This document shows, piece by piece, positions 17,522-26,495 of a stretch of 64,000 nucleotides of DNA; positions within the stretch are counted from its first letter, which is position 1; each line of letters opens with the position of its first letter. Origin of the DNA: Chitinophagales bacterium (GTDB lineage Bacteria; Bacteroidota; Bacteroidia; Chitinophagales; Saprospiraceae). The notes under the pieces were generated by a model. That model did not search any database and was not told the DNA's origin. It saw only the letters and a list, made by a program, of their open reading frames with translations. The translations under genes were made by a program, and so were the position numbers. Location of the stretch: assembly GCA_013299105.1 (NCBI GenBank), contig JAAFJY010000008.1:155677-219676 (forward strand). The letters are read 5' to 3'.

Positions 17522-18264
17522 TATCCTTTCGCCGCAGCATAACGCTTGCTCACTTCCTCCCAGTTCACCAAATTCCAGAAGGCTTTGATGTAATCGGCGC
17601 GTTTGTTTTGGTACTTGAGGTAGTAGGCATGCTCCCACACATCGAGGGCGAGAATCGGCGTACCTACCTGTTTTTTGTTGATTTTGGCCATCAATGGATT
17701 GTCTTGATTGGCAGTGGAGCCCAAAACCAATTCACCCTTGCTGCTGAGCATCAACCAGGCCCAACCAGAGCCAAAACGGCCCACACCTTCCGCCGAAAAA
17801 GCTTCTTTGAACTTGTCGAAACTGCCAAACTTGGCGTCAATGGCCTTGGCCAAATCACCACTAGGCTGGCCACCGCCTTTGGGCGACAAGAGGTTCCAAA
17901 ACAAGCTGTGGTTGTAATGACCGCCACCGTTGTTGCGCAGGGCCACATTGTCTTTGGTCGTGATGGCGGCCATCATGGCTTCAATGCTCATGCTCGCGAA
18001 AGCAGTTCCGGTTACGGCCTTGTTCAGGTTGGTCACATAGGCATTGTGGTGGCGACCGTGGTGGATTTCCATGGTCATTTTGTCGAAATGCGGTTCCAAC
18101 GCATCAGTGGCATAGGGCAAAGGCGGCAAGGTAAATGGTCCGGTTGCCTGTTGGTCATCGGGCTCCCATTGATCCAAATCTTCGCTGGCTTGCGCTTGAG
18201 GAGTGCGAAATAGGGATGCGGCTAGTAAAAGGATGCCGCTTTTGAGAAAATTGCGTTTGTTCAT
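17521..18264 (-). CDS. sodA: secreted superoxide dismutase, Mn-type
   Basis: 247 residues: a signal peptide ([20 protein letters not shown]), an acidic linker and a full Fe/Mn-SOD domain. Metal ligands are H68 (MEIHHGRHH), H119 (YNHSLFW), D208 and H212 ([13 protein letters not shown]). GGGHYNHS and the Gln in TANQDNPL are the residues usually seen in Mn rather than Fe enzymes. It should remove superoxide in the periplasm or at the cell surface. The leader lacks a strict twin-arginine motif. A 216-bp mobile palindrome sits 44 bp upstream of the start, so its promoter is either in that short gap or supplied by the element. Symbol is by family only. Confidence 0.9.
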   Translation of the reverse strand: MNKRNFLKSGILLLAASLFRTPQAQASEDLDQWEPDDQQATGPFTLPPLPYATDALEPHFDKMTMEIHHGRHHNAYVTNLNKAVTGTAFASMSIEAMMAAITTKDNVALRNNGGGHYNHSLFWNLLSPKGGGQPSGDLAKAIDAKFGSFDKFKEAFSAEGVGRFGSGWAWLMLSSKGELVLGSTANQDNPLMAKINKKQVGTPILALDVWEHAYYLKYQNKRADYIKAFWNLVNWEEVSKRYAAAKG

Positions 18265-18299
18265 GATGTGTCTTTCTTTTGATGTTAGTGGTTTGAATA

Positions 18300-18531
18300 C
18301 TACTCCAGTAAGTTCTCAATCCACTGAAATCCGTTTACGCGTTACAAACGCGTGTAAGATGGTTCCGGTCAGAGACCGTGAACCAGCGTCAATTTAGCGT
18401 TGTGCTGGTGTCGGGTCTCCTGACCGACACCGGGCTTCCGCACGTTTGCAACGTGCTCACGAGAATTTGCCATTGTTGCCTAGACAAAAAAAATACTTGC
18501 TGAAATGCGGATTGAGAACTTACCTACTCCA
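18300..18531. mobile_element. 216-bp palindromic MITE with 15-bp TIR and 8-bp target duplication
   Basis: Perfect terminal inverted repeats GTAAGTTCTCAATCC (18308-18322) and its complement (18509-18523) are flanked by an exact 8-bp duplication CTACTCCA (18300-18307 and 18524-18531). The interior is a long imperfect palindrome: GGTGTCGG/CCGACACC (18407-18431), GCACGTT/AACGTGC (18440-18456), a TTACGCGTT-type hairpin (18335-18357) and a CGGTCAG...CTGACCG pairing across the centre. There is no ORF of note, so it is non-autonomous. It separates the superoxide dismutase gene from the SDR behind it. Confidence 0.9.
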
Positions 18532-18553
18532 ACCAACAACAGGTGCTTAAAGT

Positions 18554-19324
18554 TTATTCCGGTTGCAAACTCACCGCAATCCAGCCACCATCCACCACCA
18601 AGCTCTGGCCGGAAATATGCCTGGCTTCGGGCGAAACGAGGAAAACCGCCGTTTCAGCGATGTCTTTTACGGTAGCTGGCCGCCCCATCGGGGTAATTTT
18701 CGACCAGGTTTTCTCGTAGTTGGAGTCTTCAGCGGTGCGTTCGGTCATGGTGGCACCTGGTGCAATGGCGTTTGAGCTGATCCCATAAGGGGCCAACTCC
18801 ACGACCAGGTTTTTGGCCAGCATCTCCAGCGCGGCCTTGGTCATGGCATACGCGCCGAGGTTTTTGTGGGCCTGGTGCCCTACCACCGAAGACATGAACA
18901 AAATGCTGCCTCCCCAACCCTGTTTGATCATTTGCAAGGCTGCTTTTTGAGCCAGGAAAAAACTGCCACGCAGGTTGAGTTCCGTCACCGAAGTAAAATC
19001 TTTTTCAGGGTAAGTCAAAAAATCACCGAAAAGGGTAATGCCCGCATTGGCAACGACCAAATCGAGGCATCCGAAGCGCTCGATCGTTTTTGCCACCATT
19101 TTTTCAATGCATTCGACTTGGCTGACATCGCCTGGAAAAGCCAGGCAAGTACCCCCAGCCGCCTCAAGCTCCTTTGCTCCAGCGTCGGCCAAGGTGGCAT
19201 CAAGGTCATTGAGCACCACTGAAACGCCTTTTTTGGCCAGGGTTTTGGCGATTTCCAAGCCGATCCCCTGCCCTGCTCCGGTGACAATGGCCACCGATTC
19301 CGAAAACGGTTTGACGAGTTGCAT
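18554..19324 (-). CDS. SDR family oxidoreductase, probable sugar/sugar-acid dehydrogenase
   Basis: 256 residues, classical SDR: TGAGQGIGLEIAKTL (NAD loop), ANAGITLFG, catalytic YAMTK and a C-terminal VDGGW. The start is an ATG 6 bp after the stop of the IlvD/Edd-type dehydratase, so both are one transcriptional unit. In pentose or deoxy-sugar oxidation pathways such pairs convert an aldose to its acid and dehydrate it to a 2-keto-3-deoxy acid; this SDR is a candidate sugar or keto-deoxy-acid dehydrogenase. A 3-oxoacyl reductase role is the main alternative. Substrate not readable from sequence. Confidence 0.8.
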   Translation of the reverse strand: MQLVKPFSESVAIVTGAGQGIGLEIAKTLAKKGVSVVLNDLDATLADAGAKELEAAGGTCLAFPGDVSQVECIEKMVAKTIERFGCLDLVVANAGITLFGDFLTYPEKDFTSVTELNLRGSFFLAQKAALQMIKQGWGGSILFMSSVVGHQAHKNLGAYAMTKAALEMLAKNLVVELAPYGISSNAIAPGATMTERTAEDSNYEKTWSKITPMGRPATVKDIAETAVFLVSPEARHISGQSLVVDGGWIAVSLQPE

Positions 19325-19330
19325 AATCGA

Positions 19331-21025
19331 TCAATGTGAATCACGGGTCACTTCGCTGCCCGAACAGCCCCGCAGGAAGTCCAGGTCGGCACCCAAGTGT
19401 GCCTGTTCCACATGGTGTTGGTACAAATGCACATACCCCCTGGTTTGGAAAGCGGGGGCTTGCCATTGGGCCCGGCGTTGGGCCAGTTCTTCATCGCTCA
19501 CCTCCAAGTTCAGGCTGCGCTTGTCTACGTCTAATTCAATCCAATCGCCGTCTTGTACCAAGGCAAAAATTCCGCCAGCAGCTGCTTCAGGACTCACGTG
19601 AAGAACCACGGTGCCGAAGCCAGTACCACTCATGCGCCCATCCGAGATGCGCACCATGTCGGTCACGCCCTGCTGGAGCAGCTTTTTGGGCAAGGTCATG
19701 TTGCCTACTTCGGGCATACCGGGATAACCCTTGGGGCCTACGTTTTTGAGGACCAAAATGGAGGTAGCATCCACATCCAGGTCTGGATCGTCGATGCGGT
19801 GGTGGAAGTCTTCAATGGTTTCAAAGACCACTGCTTTGCCCCGGTGCTTCATCAAGGCTGGAGTAGCGGCCGAGGGTTTGAGTACGGCCCCGTTTTCACA
19901 TAGGTTGCCTTGCAAAACCACGATTCCAGAAAGTGGATTGAAGGGCTCATCCAGGCTACCAATCACATCGCTTTGGTAAGATTTAGCGTTTTTACTGTTG
20001 CTCACAATGTCTTTGCCATTCACTGTTAGCGCAGGGTAGAGCAAGTCGCCCATACCGCTCATGATGGCCGGAAGGCCCCCAGCGTAGTAGAAATCTTCCA
20101 TGAAATAATTGCCAGATGGGTGCAAATTGGCCAAAAGCGGCACCCCACGCGACAAGTCATCAAAATCGGACAACTTGAGGTCCACGCCGATCCGGCCTGC
20201 CATTGCCAGCAAGTGAATCACCGCGTTGGTAGAACCACCGATTGCAGCATTGACTTTGATGGCGTTTTCAAAAGCTTCGCGGGTCAGGATTTGGCTCAAC
20301 AGCAATTGTTCTTTGGCCATTTCCACGATGCGTATACCCGACAAATGGGCCAAAACCTTGCGGCGGGCGTCTGCGGCAGGGATCGCTGCGTTGCCTGGTA
20401 GGCTCAAACCCAGGGCTTCGACCATACAAGCCATCGTTGAGGCAGTGCCCATCACCGCACAATGCCCCCGGCTGCGGCACATGCAAGCTTCGGCTTCGGC
20501 CATTTCGTCGAGGGTCATTTTACCGCTGCGCTCGGCTTCGTTGAAGCGCCATACATCACTGGTGCCGATGTCACGGCCCTGGTATTTGCCCGTCAGCATT
20601 GGCCCGCCGGATACAACGATGGTAGGTATGTTGACGCTGCAAGCGCCCATTACCAAGGATGGAGTTGTTTTGTCACAACCGCAGAGCAGCACCACCGCGT
20701 CCATTGGGTTGGCACGGATGGACTCTTCTACGTCCATGCTGGCCAGGTTGCGGTACAACATGGCAGTGGGTTTGATGAGGGTTTCGCCCAAAGACATGAC
20801 TGGAAACTCGACTGGAAAACCACCAGCTTCATACACCCCGTGTTTGACCGACTCGGCCAGTTCTCTGAAGTGGGCGTTACAAGGGGTAAATTCAGACCAG
20901 GTGTTGCAGATGCCAATGACTGGTTTTCCTTTGAATTCATGGTCTGGAATGCCCTGGTTTTTCATCCAGGCGCGGTAAATGAAGCCATCCTTACCGGTTT
21001 TGCCAAACCAATTTTGACTGCGCAT
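19331..21025 (-). CDS. IlvD/Edd family sugar-acid dehydratase (arabinonate/xylonate-type)
   Basis: 564 residues. Iron-sulfur cysteines C49 (TWSEFTPCN), C117 (LCGCDKTTPS) and C189 (RGHCAVMGTASTM) are in place. The N-terminus WFGKTGKDGFIYRAWMKNQG and the overall pattern are characteristic of the pentonate/hexonate dehydratase branch rather than of branched-chain amino acid IlvD. No other ilv genes are near. Expected reaction: dehydration of an aldonic acid (for example L-arabinonate) to a 2-keto-3-deoxy acid. It is the first gene of a two-gene minus-strand unit with the SDR. The exact sugar is not identified. Confidence 0.85.
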   Translation of the reverse strand: MRSQNWFGKTGKDGFIYRAWMKNQGIPDHEFKGKPVIGICNTWSEFTPCNAHFRELAESVKHGVYEAGGFPVEFPVMSLGETLIKPTAMLYRNLASMDVEESIRANPMDAVVLLCGCDKTTPSLVMGACSVNIPTIVVSGGPMLTGKYQGRDIGTSDVWRFNEAERSGKMTLDEMAEAEACMCRSRGHCAVMGTASTMACMVEALGLSLPGNAAIPAADARRKVLAHLSGIRIVEMAKEQLLLSQILTREAFENAIKVNAAIGGSTNAVIHLLAMAGRIGVDLKLSDFDDLSRGVPLLANLHPSGNYFMEDFYYAGGLPAIMSGMGDLLYPALTVNGKDIVSNSKNAKSYQSDVIGSLDEPFNPLSGIVVLQGNLCENGAVLKPSAATPALMKHRGKAVVFETIEDFHHRIDDPDLDVDATSILVLKNVGPKGYPGMPEVGNMTLPKKLLQQGVTDMVRISDGRMSGTGFGTVVLHVSPEAAAGGIFALVQDGDWIELDVDKRSLNLEVSDEELAQRRAQWQAPAFQTRGYVHLYQHHVEQAHLGADLDFLRGCSGSEVTRDSH

Positions 21026-21069
21026 GAGTTGTAGGTTTTTGATGTGAACTTAGCTTGGGGCCGCAGATT

Positions 21070-21341
21070 AAATAAAGTAGACATCTTCGTTGCCTCGCTG
21101 TGCGAGGCCAATTGGGAACACGGATGAAATTGGGTTTGGGTGTGCTTGTTTGGGTTTGAGTGTGAAGAAACCACGTTTTCAATTGGAGACGAAACTTATG
21201 TTCGAAGTCCCCCACCCGAACTCACACTTACACACTCCACACCCTATCTTACTGATTTCCAGCATGACTTTGACCATGATTTTGGCTATAACGTTGCCAC
21301 CCACAGGGCTTAATCAAAAATCAAAGATGTCCACTTTATTT
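21070..21341. mobile_element. composite element: R1-like inverted ends around an R2 copy
   Basis: AAATAAAGTAGACATCTT (21070-21087) and AAAGATGTCCACTTTATTT (21323-21341) are inverted repeats of about 18 bp, and resemble the arm of R1 (AAATAAGATGGACATCTT). Between them lies an R2 copy (21112-21274). This fits a small element carrying R2 as cargo or an R2 insertion into an R1 relative. Confidence 0.7.
21112..21274. repeat. R2 intergenic repeat, copy B
   Basis: Starts TTGGGAACACGG and ends CAGCATGACTTTGACC. Colinear with 2060-2222 with few mismatches, the same imperfect GGGTGTG/CACACCC palindrome. Confidence 0.85.
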
Positions 21342-21410
21342 CTTTTCTGTTCCTTGCTGCAAAATGATAAAAAAAAGCCAGAAGGAAAAAAGGAAAATCA
21401 AAAACGAAAA

Positions 21411-21450
21411 AAACCTGGTGTCCGAAATCGAGCCGGACACCAGGTTTTTT
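21411..21450. terminator. hairpin terminator downstream of M16 peptidase gene
   Basis: AAACCTGGTGTCCG / CGGACACCAGGTTT stem with an 8-nt loop. A-run on one side and TTTTTT on the other make it usable in both directions. It lies downstream of the M16 peptidase gene and upstream of the dehydratase gene. Confidence 0.8.
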
Positions 21451-21518
21451 TAAAATTCCATCACCGGTTTGATTGGTGATGTGAGTTGGTAACGAGAAAA
21501 ATCTTGCTCGAAAGCCCA

Positions 21519-21545
21519 TCTTCTCAACTTCTCAACTCCTAAACC
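21519..21545. repeat. 8-nt period simple repeat at end of M16 gene
   Basis: TTCTCAACTTCTCAACTCCT next to the M16 stop codon; same class as 2502 and 11411. Confidence 0.65.
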
Positions 21546-21550
21546 TTATC

Positions 21551-24352
21551 TTACTTTTTTTCAGGATAAAGCACTCCTTTGAAACGATTGGGGCCACCAA
21601 AGACGATTTTGGCGGCTTGTTTGATGTTGTCAGCGGTAAGGGCGTTGACGTATTTCATTTCGTTGAGGAAGCGATCGGCATCCGCCTGGTAAAAATTGAT
21701 CCGCTCCAACTCTCCGATCCAAGTGCCGTTGTCTTTCATATATTCACGGTTTTTCTCCAAGCGTTGCTGTTTTACTTTCGCTAGCTCTTCCTCAGTTGGA
21801 CCTTTTTCCACCAAGTTTTGAACTTCGGTTTCAGTTGCGGTGACCAACTTGTCTACATTCTCTGGACCACAAGGCAAATTCAACACCATTGTAAAATACT
21901 GGTAGGGGCGTTTGAGCAAGCGGCCTGAAAACCCGCCACTATAAATTGCCCCCATTTCTTCCCGCATTTTATCAATTACTCTAAAATTGAGCACCTCAGA
22001 TAATACAGAAATTTGCAGGGCCAGATCATCAGTATAGGGCTGTTCCCCAAACCAATTCATCACGATTTGGCTTTTTTGCTCAGCGCCTTTATTGATCTCC
22101 AGGCTCGTTTTACCGCCATTGGGTCGCATCCCATTGTCCAATTCTTTCATCGTTTTTCCAGAAACTGGTAAGCTGCCAATGTACTGAGCGATCAAAGGTT
22201 TCATTTTTGCTTCATCAATACTGCCCACAAAGGTAAAGTGAGCTCCAGTTGCATCACCAATACAGGCCTTATAGATTTCCAAAGCCCGATCCAAACCCAT
22301 TTGATCGTAGTCTTTCTTGGTGGGTAATAGAGACATTCTCCAGGGACTTGGATACCTAAATTTACTGATTGAGTCGCTGAATACAAATTGAGGATTGGCT
22401 GACATGGATGAAAGCGCAGCATTTTGCTTGTTCTTGTAAGCTTCAAACAAAGCTTCATCCTTGCGTGGAGAGGTGACCAACAAATAAGCCATTTGCAGCA
22501 TGGTTTCAAAATCCGTAACACTACTGGCACCCCTGCATCCGTTGCTGGTAGAACTGATCGAGGCAGAACAATTGGCGATCTTGCCAGTATTGACTTTTCG
22601 CAAATCAATAGGATTGAATTCTCCCATGCCCATTTCCCGAACCACTGCTGTAATGTAAGCGCCATTTTGTTTGTCTTCAATGGGGAAGTTGGTATACCCA
22701 CCACTTCTAACACTGGACATTTGAACCTCATCATTTTTGAAATCGGTCTTTTTCAAAGTCACTGTTACCCCGTTGCTCAATTTGAGCTCGGTAGTACCCA
22801 AAAGTTCATTTTTCTTTTCTTCCACAATACTGCCTCCGCTAGGTAATTTACGCATCAGACTAGTGGCTAATTTTTTCTCTTCAAAAGGCTTGACAACTTG
22901 TTGGTTGGCTTTTTGAAACATGGCTAAGAGCCCCGCATTGTCAGGTAACACCAAATCGCTTTTTTCAGGGGCGGACAATACGATTAGCTTGTTGCCATCC
23001 AATTTGAGCGTAGTCAGTATTTTGTTTACATCAGCTAGGGTAACTTTTGGAAAAAAAGCCTTTTGGTACTCCAGCTCTTTTTCAACACCTGGGACTGGTT
23101 CATTTTGCAAAAAGTGGGCTACCAATTCATCGGCATAATCGGCAGATTCGGTTTTGTCTTTTTCTTTGACGAACCTTTCCATTCGTACCAGCATGTTTTT
23201 CTTGCTGCGTTCCAGTTCAGCCTCAGTGAAGCCATATTTTTGAGCTTGAATAAGCACTCCCATGATGGCATTCATCGATGCTTCAACACCTTGGTTACTG
23301 ATCCCACAACTCAGGCTAAAATTAGCATAATTTCGTGCCAGGCCTGCATCCCCCGCAAAAGCGCCGGTAAATGGAGGATTGGCACTTTGGGACAATTCGG
23401 CAAAACGACCGTTAAGCATACTCGAAAACAAACGCGTCAGCAAGTAATTATGGTAGGAAGCTAAGTCACCAGATTGGGCTTCTTTCCTACAATCGAAATA
23501 TACCTCCAATCTCTTGGAACTGATCTCTTTGTCTGTAAATACGATCGCCTCGGTTTTGGCCAATGAACTTACTCCATACGTTTCACGCTGGGAGGCTTTT
23601 ACTGGATTGACGAGCTTACCAAAGTGTTTATTGATCAAAGCAAGGGCTTCTTTGCTATCGATGTCACCCGCGACCACTACAGACATCAGATTCGGGCGGT
23701 ACCAGTTGGTATAAAAACTTTTGATGGTTTGATACGAGGCATTTTTGATCACCTCATCTTTGCCGATGGGAATCCGTTCAGCATAACGGGATGCTGGGAA
23801 AAGTTTTGGTAGCACAAGGTTTTGTAAACGTTCTCCAGCGCCTTTGCCTTGTCGCGACTCTTCCAATACCACCCCGCGTTCCTTGTCGATTTCCACTGGA
23901 TCGTACAAGCAATTGTGGGCCCAATCTTCCAAGACCTGGAAGCCTTTGGCTAGGTTTTCGGGTTTGTCGGTAGGAATGGGCAGGATGTACACCGTTTCGT
24001 CAAAAGAAGTGTAGGCATTCAGATCCGCGCCAAATTGCACGCCCATCAACTCAAGAAAATTGACCAGTTCGTTTTTCTTAAAATTCTTGGTGCCATTGAA
24101 GGCCATGTGCTCGCAGAAGTGGGCCAAGCCGCGCTGGGCTTCGGTTTCCAGAATAGAGCCGGCGTTGACAGCCAGGCGCAATTCTACTTTTTTCTCAGGC
24201 TTTTTGTTGGTTTGGATATAGTAAGTGAGGCCATTGGCCAGTTTTCCTTTGATGACTGCCGGGTTTAGAGGAATCTTGTCAGTGGGTGCATTTTGGGCAA
24301 CTAAACAAGTACTCAGTACCAGTAGTACATACAGGTTCAATAGTTTTTTCAT
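21551..24352 (-). CDS. M16 family zinc peptidase (pitrilysin/insulinase type), secreted
   Basis: 933 residues with a signal peptide (LLNLYVLLVLSTCLVAQ). The inverted zinc motif is H78-F-C-E81-H82 in GLAHFCEHMAFNGTKNF. The distal Glu and the PASRYAERIPIGKDEVIK segment complete the active domain. The rest is a tandem of further M16 domains that form the clamshell but lack the zinc motif. Expected to degrade peptides in the periplasm or outside the outer membrane; Bacteroidota carry many such enzymes. It is monocistronic, with an R1 copy between it and the next upstream gene. Confidence 0.92.
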   Translation of the reverse strand: MKKLLNLYVLLVLSTCLVAQNAPTDKIPLNPAVIKGKLANGLTYYIQTNKKPEKKVELRLAVNAGSILETEAQRGLAHFCEHMAFNGTKNFKKNELVNFLELMGVQFGADLNAYTSFDETVYILPIPTDKPENLAKGFQVLEDWAHNCLYDPVEIDKERGVVLEESRQGKGAGERLQNLVLPKLFPASRYAERIPIGKDEVIKNASYQTIKSFYTNWYRPNLMSVVVAGDIDSKEALALINKHFGKLVNPVKASQRETYGVSSLAKTEAIVFTDKEISSKRLEVYFDCRKEAQSGDLASYHNYLLTRLFSSMLNGRFAELSQSANPPFTGAFAGDAGLARNYANFSLSCGISNQGVEASMNAIMGVLIQAQKYGFTEAELERSKKNMLVRMERFVKEKDKTESADYADELVAHFLQNEPVPGVEKELEYQKAFFPKVTLADVNKILTTLKLDGNKLIVLSAPEKSDLVLPDNAGLLAMFQKANQQVVKPFEEKKLATSLMRKLPSGGSIVEEKKNELLGTTELKLSNGVTVTLKKTDFKNDEVQMSSVRSGGYTNFPIEDKQNGAYITAVVREMGMGEFNPIDLRKVNTGKIANCSASISSTSNGCRGASSVTDFETMLQMAYLLVTSPRKDEALFEAYKNKQNAALSSMSANPQFVFSDSISKFRYPSPWRMSLLPTKKDYDQMGLDRALEIYKACIGDATGAHFTFVGSIDEAKMKPLIAQYIGSLPVSGKTMKELDNGMRPNGGKTSLEINKGAEQKSQIVMNWFGEQPYTDDLALQISVLSEVLNFRVIDKMREEMGAIYSGGFSGRLLKRPYQYFTMVLNLPCGPENVDKLVTATETEVQNLVEKGPTEEELAKVKQQRLEKNREYMKDNGTWIGELERINFYQADADRFLNEMKYVNALTADNIKQAAKIVFGGPNRFKGVLYPEKK

Positions 24353-24423
24353 GGCAAAAATATATTTACGAGGGTTAAAAAATGCAAATTTTAATTCATG
24401 GAACTACAATTCATTGGCATAAC

Positions 24424-24560
24424 TAAGTATTTGAGCTAAAATAAGATTGACATCTTTGTTTCTGAGGTTTAGCAAAAAAAGAACACAACTTCCTTCCAGT
24501 CAGTTGCTTATCTTTTTTCACTAAACCCAAACCCGTCCGCCTTATTTTTTTACGCTTCTT
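24424..24560. repeat. R1 palindromic repeat, copy B
   Basis: Left end AAGTATTTGAGCTAAAATAA, right end CTTATTTTTTTACGCTTC. It has the same hairpin layout as the other R1 copies, a little more diverged in the loop. It lies in the 265-bp gap between the M16 gene and the NTF2-like gene. Confidence 0.87.
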
Positions 24561-24617
24561 AAGCACTTCAATAGATGCAATAATTTGCAAAATCGTTGTA
24601 TCGGGATGGGCAAAAAA

Positions 24618-25148
24618 CTATCCTTTTTTCAACAATTTTTCTGGGATCGGATTTTCAGGCGTTTCCTTCACCCACATGATGTTTACGATCCAATAGCGGC
24701 CATCTTTTTGCAAAAGCTGAATGCTGTTCACCCCCCGTGCTTCGATTTTTCCGTCTGGCGTGAAGCGGGTTTCGTAAGCACTGAGTAGGTGCACCATGTC
24801 GCCATATTTTTCAGTGCTGCGGCCCAATTCTTTTTCAAAAAAGCCTTTTTCCATAAAAGTGGCTCCAGCATTGCGGATGTAATCTTCTTGGGCCATTGTC
24901 AGCAGGCGCGATTTCCCAGCAGCGTCCTTGCCAATAGAAGTCAAGCGAGCCTCCGGGCGAAACAAAGAGCGAAATTTATTCCAGTTGCGTGCTTGGCCTG
25001 CCGGGCCGGAAATGACATCGTAGAGAGATTTAACAATCGCGTCCACGCTTGCAACTTCAGCCGGACTTGCTTCGGGCAAAGGGTTTCCCTGGGCGTTCAT
25101 TTCAATAAAACCTGCCAACAGCAGGAGCAAAAACCAAATTTTTCTCAT
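24618..25148 (-). CDS. secreted NTF2-like (DUF4440/SnoaL-like) protein
   Basis: 176 residues with signal peptide (MRKIWFLLLLLAGFIEMNAQ). The mature part has the order expected for the NTF2-like cone fold: an N-terminal helix (VDAIVKSLYDVIS), WNKFRSLFRPEARL, a middle helix AQEDYIRNAGATFMEKGFFE, and beta strands ending DGRYWIVNIMWVKETPENPI. This WNxxxxLFxPxA block is common in secreted SnoaL-like proteins of unknown substrate. No catalytic residue can be asserted. It stands alone on the minus strand; the opposite-strand App1 gene begins 176 bp upstream. Confidence 0.75.
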   Translation of the reverse strand: MRKIWFLLLLLAGFIEMNAQGNPLPEASPAEVASVDAIVKSLYDVISGPAGQARNWNKFRSLFRPEARLTSIGKDAAGKSRLLTMAQEDYIRNAGATFMEKGFFEKELGRSTEKYGDMVHLLSAYETRFTPDGKIEARGVNSIQLLQKDGRYWIVNIMWVKETPENPIPEKLLKKG

Positions 25149-25323
25149 CTTTTACGTTTTACGCAGAAAAAATCGGAAGATTCTCCCAATTTTAGCCAAA
25201 AATTTGTGACAAGGTATTTTTTTCTTCCATTTTAGGAGCTTAAAAAAGTAAGGTAAGGGCTTATCTTATTCTAGCACAAATCCTAAATGCAGAGTTTATA
25301 CCTGTCTAGCATCTATTTTCACC

Positions 25324-26463
25324 ATGCCAACACCCAAAATTTTCATCAAGCTCTTGAGTCGGCTCGACCATTTTGTCGATGACCTGCGTTTTCGCTTGTT
25401 GAAAGTGACGGGAAAAGGGGCCAAGCTTCCGATCAAAATCGTTCCATATCGGGGTTTCGGGCGCAGCGATTATATTTTCCTGCAAGGTCGCGTTTTGGTA
25501 AAAAAGCGCTTGCGCATGGGACCTCGCAGGACCATTTTCCACCAGTTGTTGCACAATTACATCCGCTTCGAGACCGATGAAATCCCTAATGCTGTTTTGA
25601 GGGTTGACATTTCGGAACATCAATTCGATTTGGTCACAGACCAAGAAGGTTACTTTACCCTTAACGCCAAATTGGACCCGCCATTGCTTTTGCCAGATGA
25701 TGACCCCTGGCAGACGGTAAAGATCACCCTATTGGAAACCCCTTGGACCGATGACTTGGAACTTGAAGCGACGACTTCTGTTTTGTTCCCCCCCAAGGAT
25801 GCAAAACTGGGAGTCATTTCTGACCTTGACGATACGGTGATCGAAACGGGCGTGTATTCCTTGCTCAAATGGCGGGCCATCTACAATACTTTGTTCAAAA
25901 GTGCTCACAGGCGCAGGGTTTTCGACCAAGTAGCTGCCTTTTTCCGCGCTTTGAATAGAGGTGTCAACGACCAAGGCTTCCAACCTATTTTTTATGTATC
26001 GAATAGTCCTCGCAACATTTATGGACTGGTAAAGGCTTATTTGAATTTTCATGATTTGCCCAAAGCACCGCTCTTGCTGCGCGATATCGGCATCCCTTAC
26101 AAATTGCACCCCCGCGATTTGGGGCACAAAAAAGAAAGCATCATCAGCATTTTAGAAGCTTATCCGGAGATGCAATTCATCCTTATTGGCGACAATGCAG
26201 AAAAAGACCCCTACCTTTATCACGAGATCGACCAAGCTTATCCAGGCCGAATTGTAGCCATTTTCATCCGCAATGTGCAGCACATCCGCCCATTGCGCCG
26301 TCTGGAAGAATTTGTGGAAAAAGAATCAGCTTACAATATTCAAATGTTCAACTCATACCGACAATTGGCCAAAATAGCTGCTGATAAAGGCTTCATTGAA
26401 TTGGAATATTTTCAAAAAATGGTGCAATCGCCTTTTCAGTTTCCTTTTGTGGGATGGAAATGA
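25324..26463 (+). CDS. App1-like phosphatidate phosphatase (DUF2183)
   Basis: 379 residues. The HAD-like catalytic motif is D167-L-D169-D-T in GVISDLDDTVIETGVYSL. FYVSNSPRNIYGLV, a lysine-containing block (HKKESIISILEAYP) and IGDNAEKDPYLYHEI supply the remaining conserved loops. The N-terminal ~150 residues form the beta-rich domain that precedes the catalytic part in this family. Known relatives dephosphorylate phosphatidate. There is no signal peptide. It is a single gene on the plus strand, with the following minus-strand gene 33 bp away. Confidence 0.85.
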   Translation: MPTPKIFIKLLSRLDHFVDDLRFRLLKVTGKGAKLPIKIVPYRGFGRSDYIFLQGRVLVKKRLRMGPRRTIFHQLLHNYIRFETDEIPNAVLRVDISEHQFDLVTDQEGYFTLNAKLDPPLLLPDDDPWQTVKITLLETPWTDDLELEATTSVLFPPKDAKLGVISDLDDTVIETGVYSLLKWRAIYNTLFKSAHRRRVFDQVAAFFRALNRGVNDQGFQPIFYVSNSPRNIYGLVKAYLNFHDLPKAPLLLRDIGIPYKLHPRDLGHKKESIISILEAYPEMQFILIGDNAEKDPYLYHEIDQAYPGRIVAIFIRNVQHIRPLRRLEEFVEKESAYNIQMFNSYRQLAKIAADKGFIELEYFQKMVQSPFQFPFVGWK

Positions 26464-26495
26464 GGTTGAGTTGAGAAGGTTAGAGGTTGAGGAGA

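Noticed and set aside
17515..18213. Plus-strand reading frame opposite the superoxide dismutase gene
   Set aside because: The superoxide dismutase on the other strand has all metal ligands; the opposite frame has no motif.
19331..21025. Branched-chain amino acid dihydroxy-acid dehydratase (ilvD)
   Set aside because: The N-terminal sequence and SDR partner fit the sugar-acid branch better, and no other ilv genes are near.
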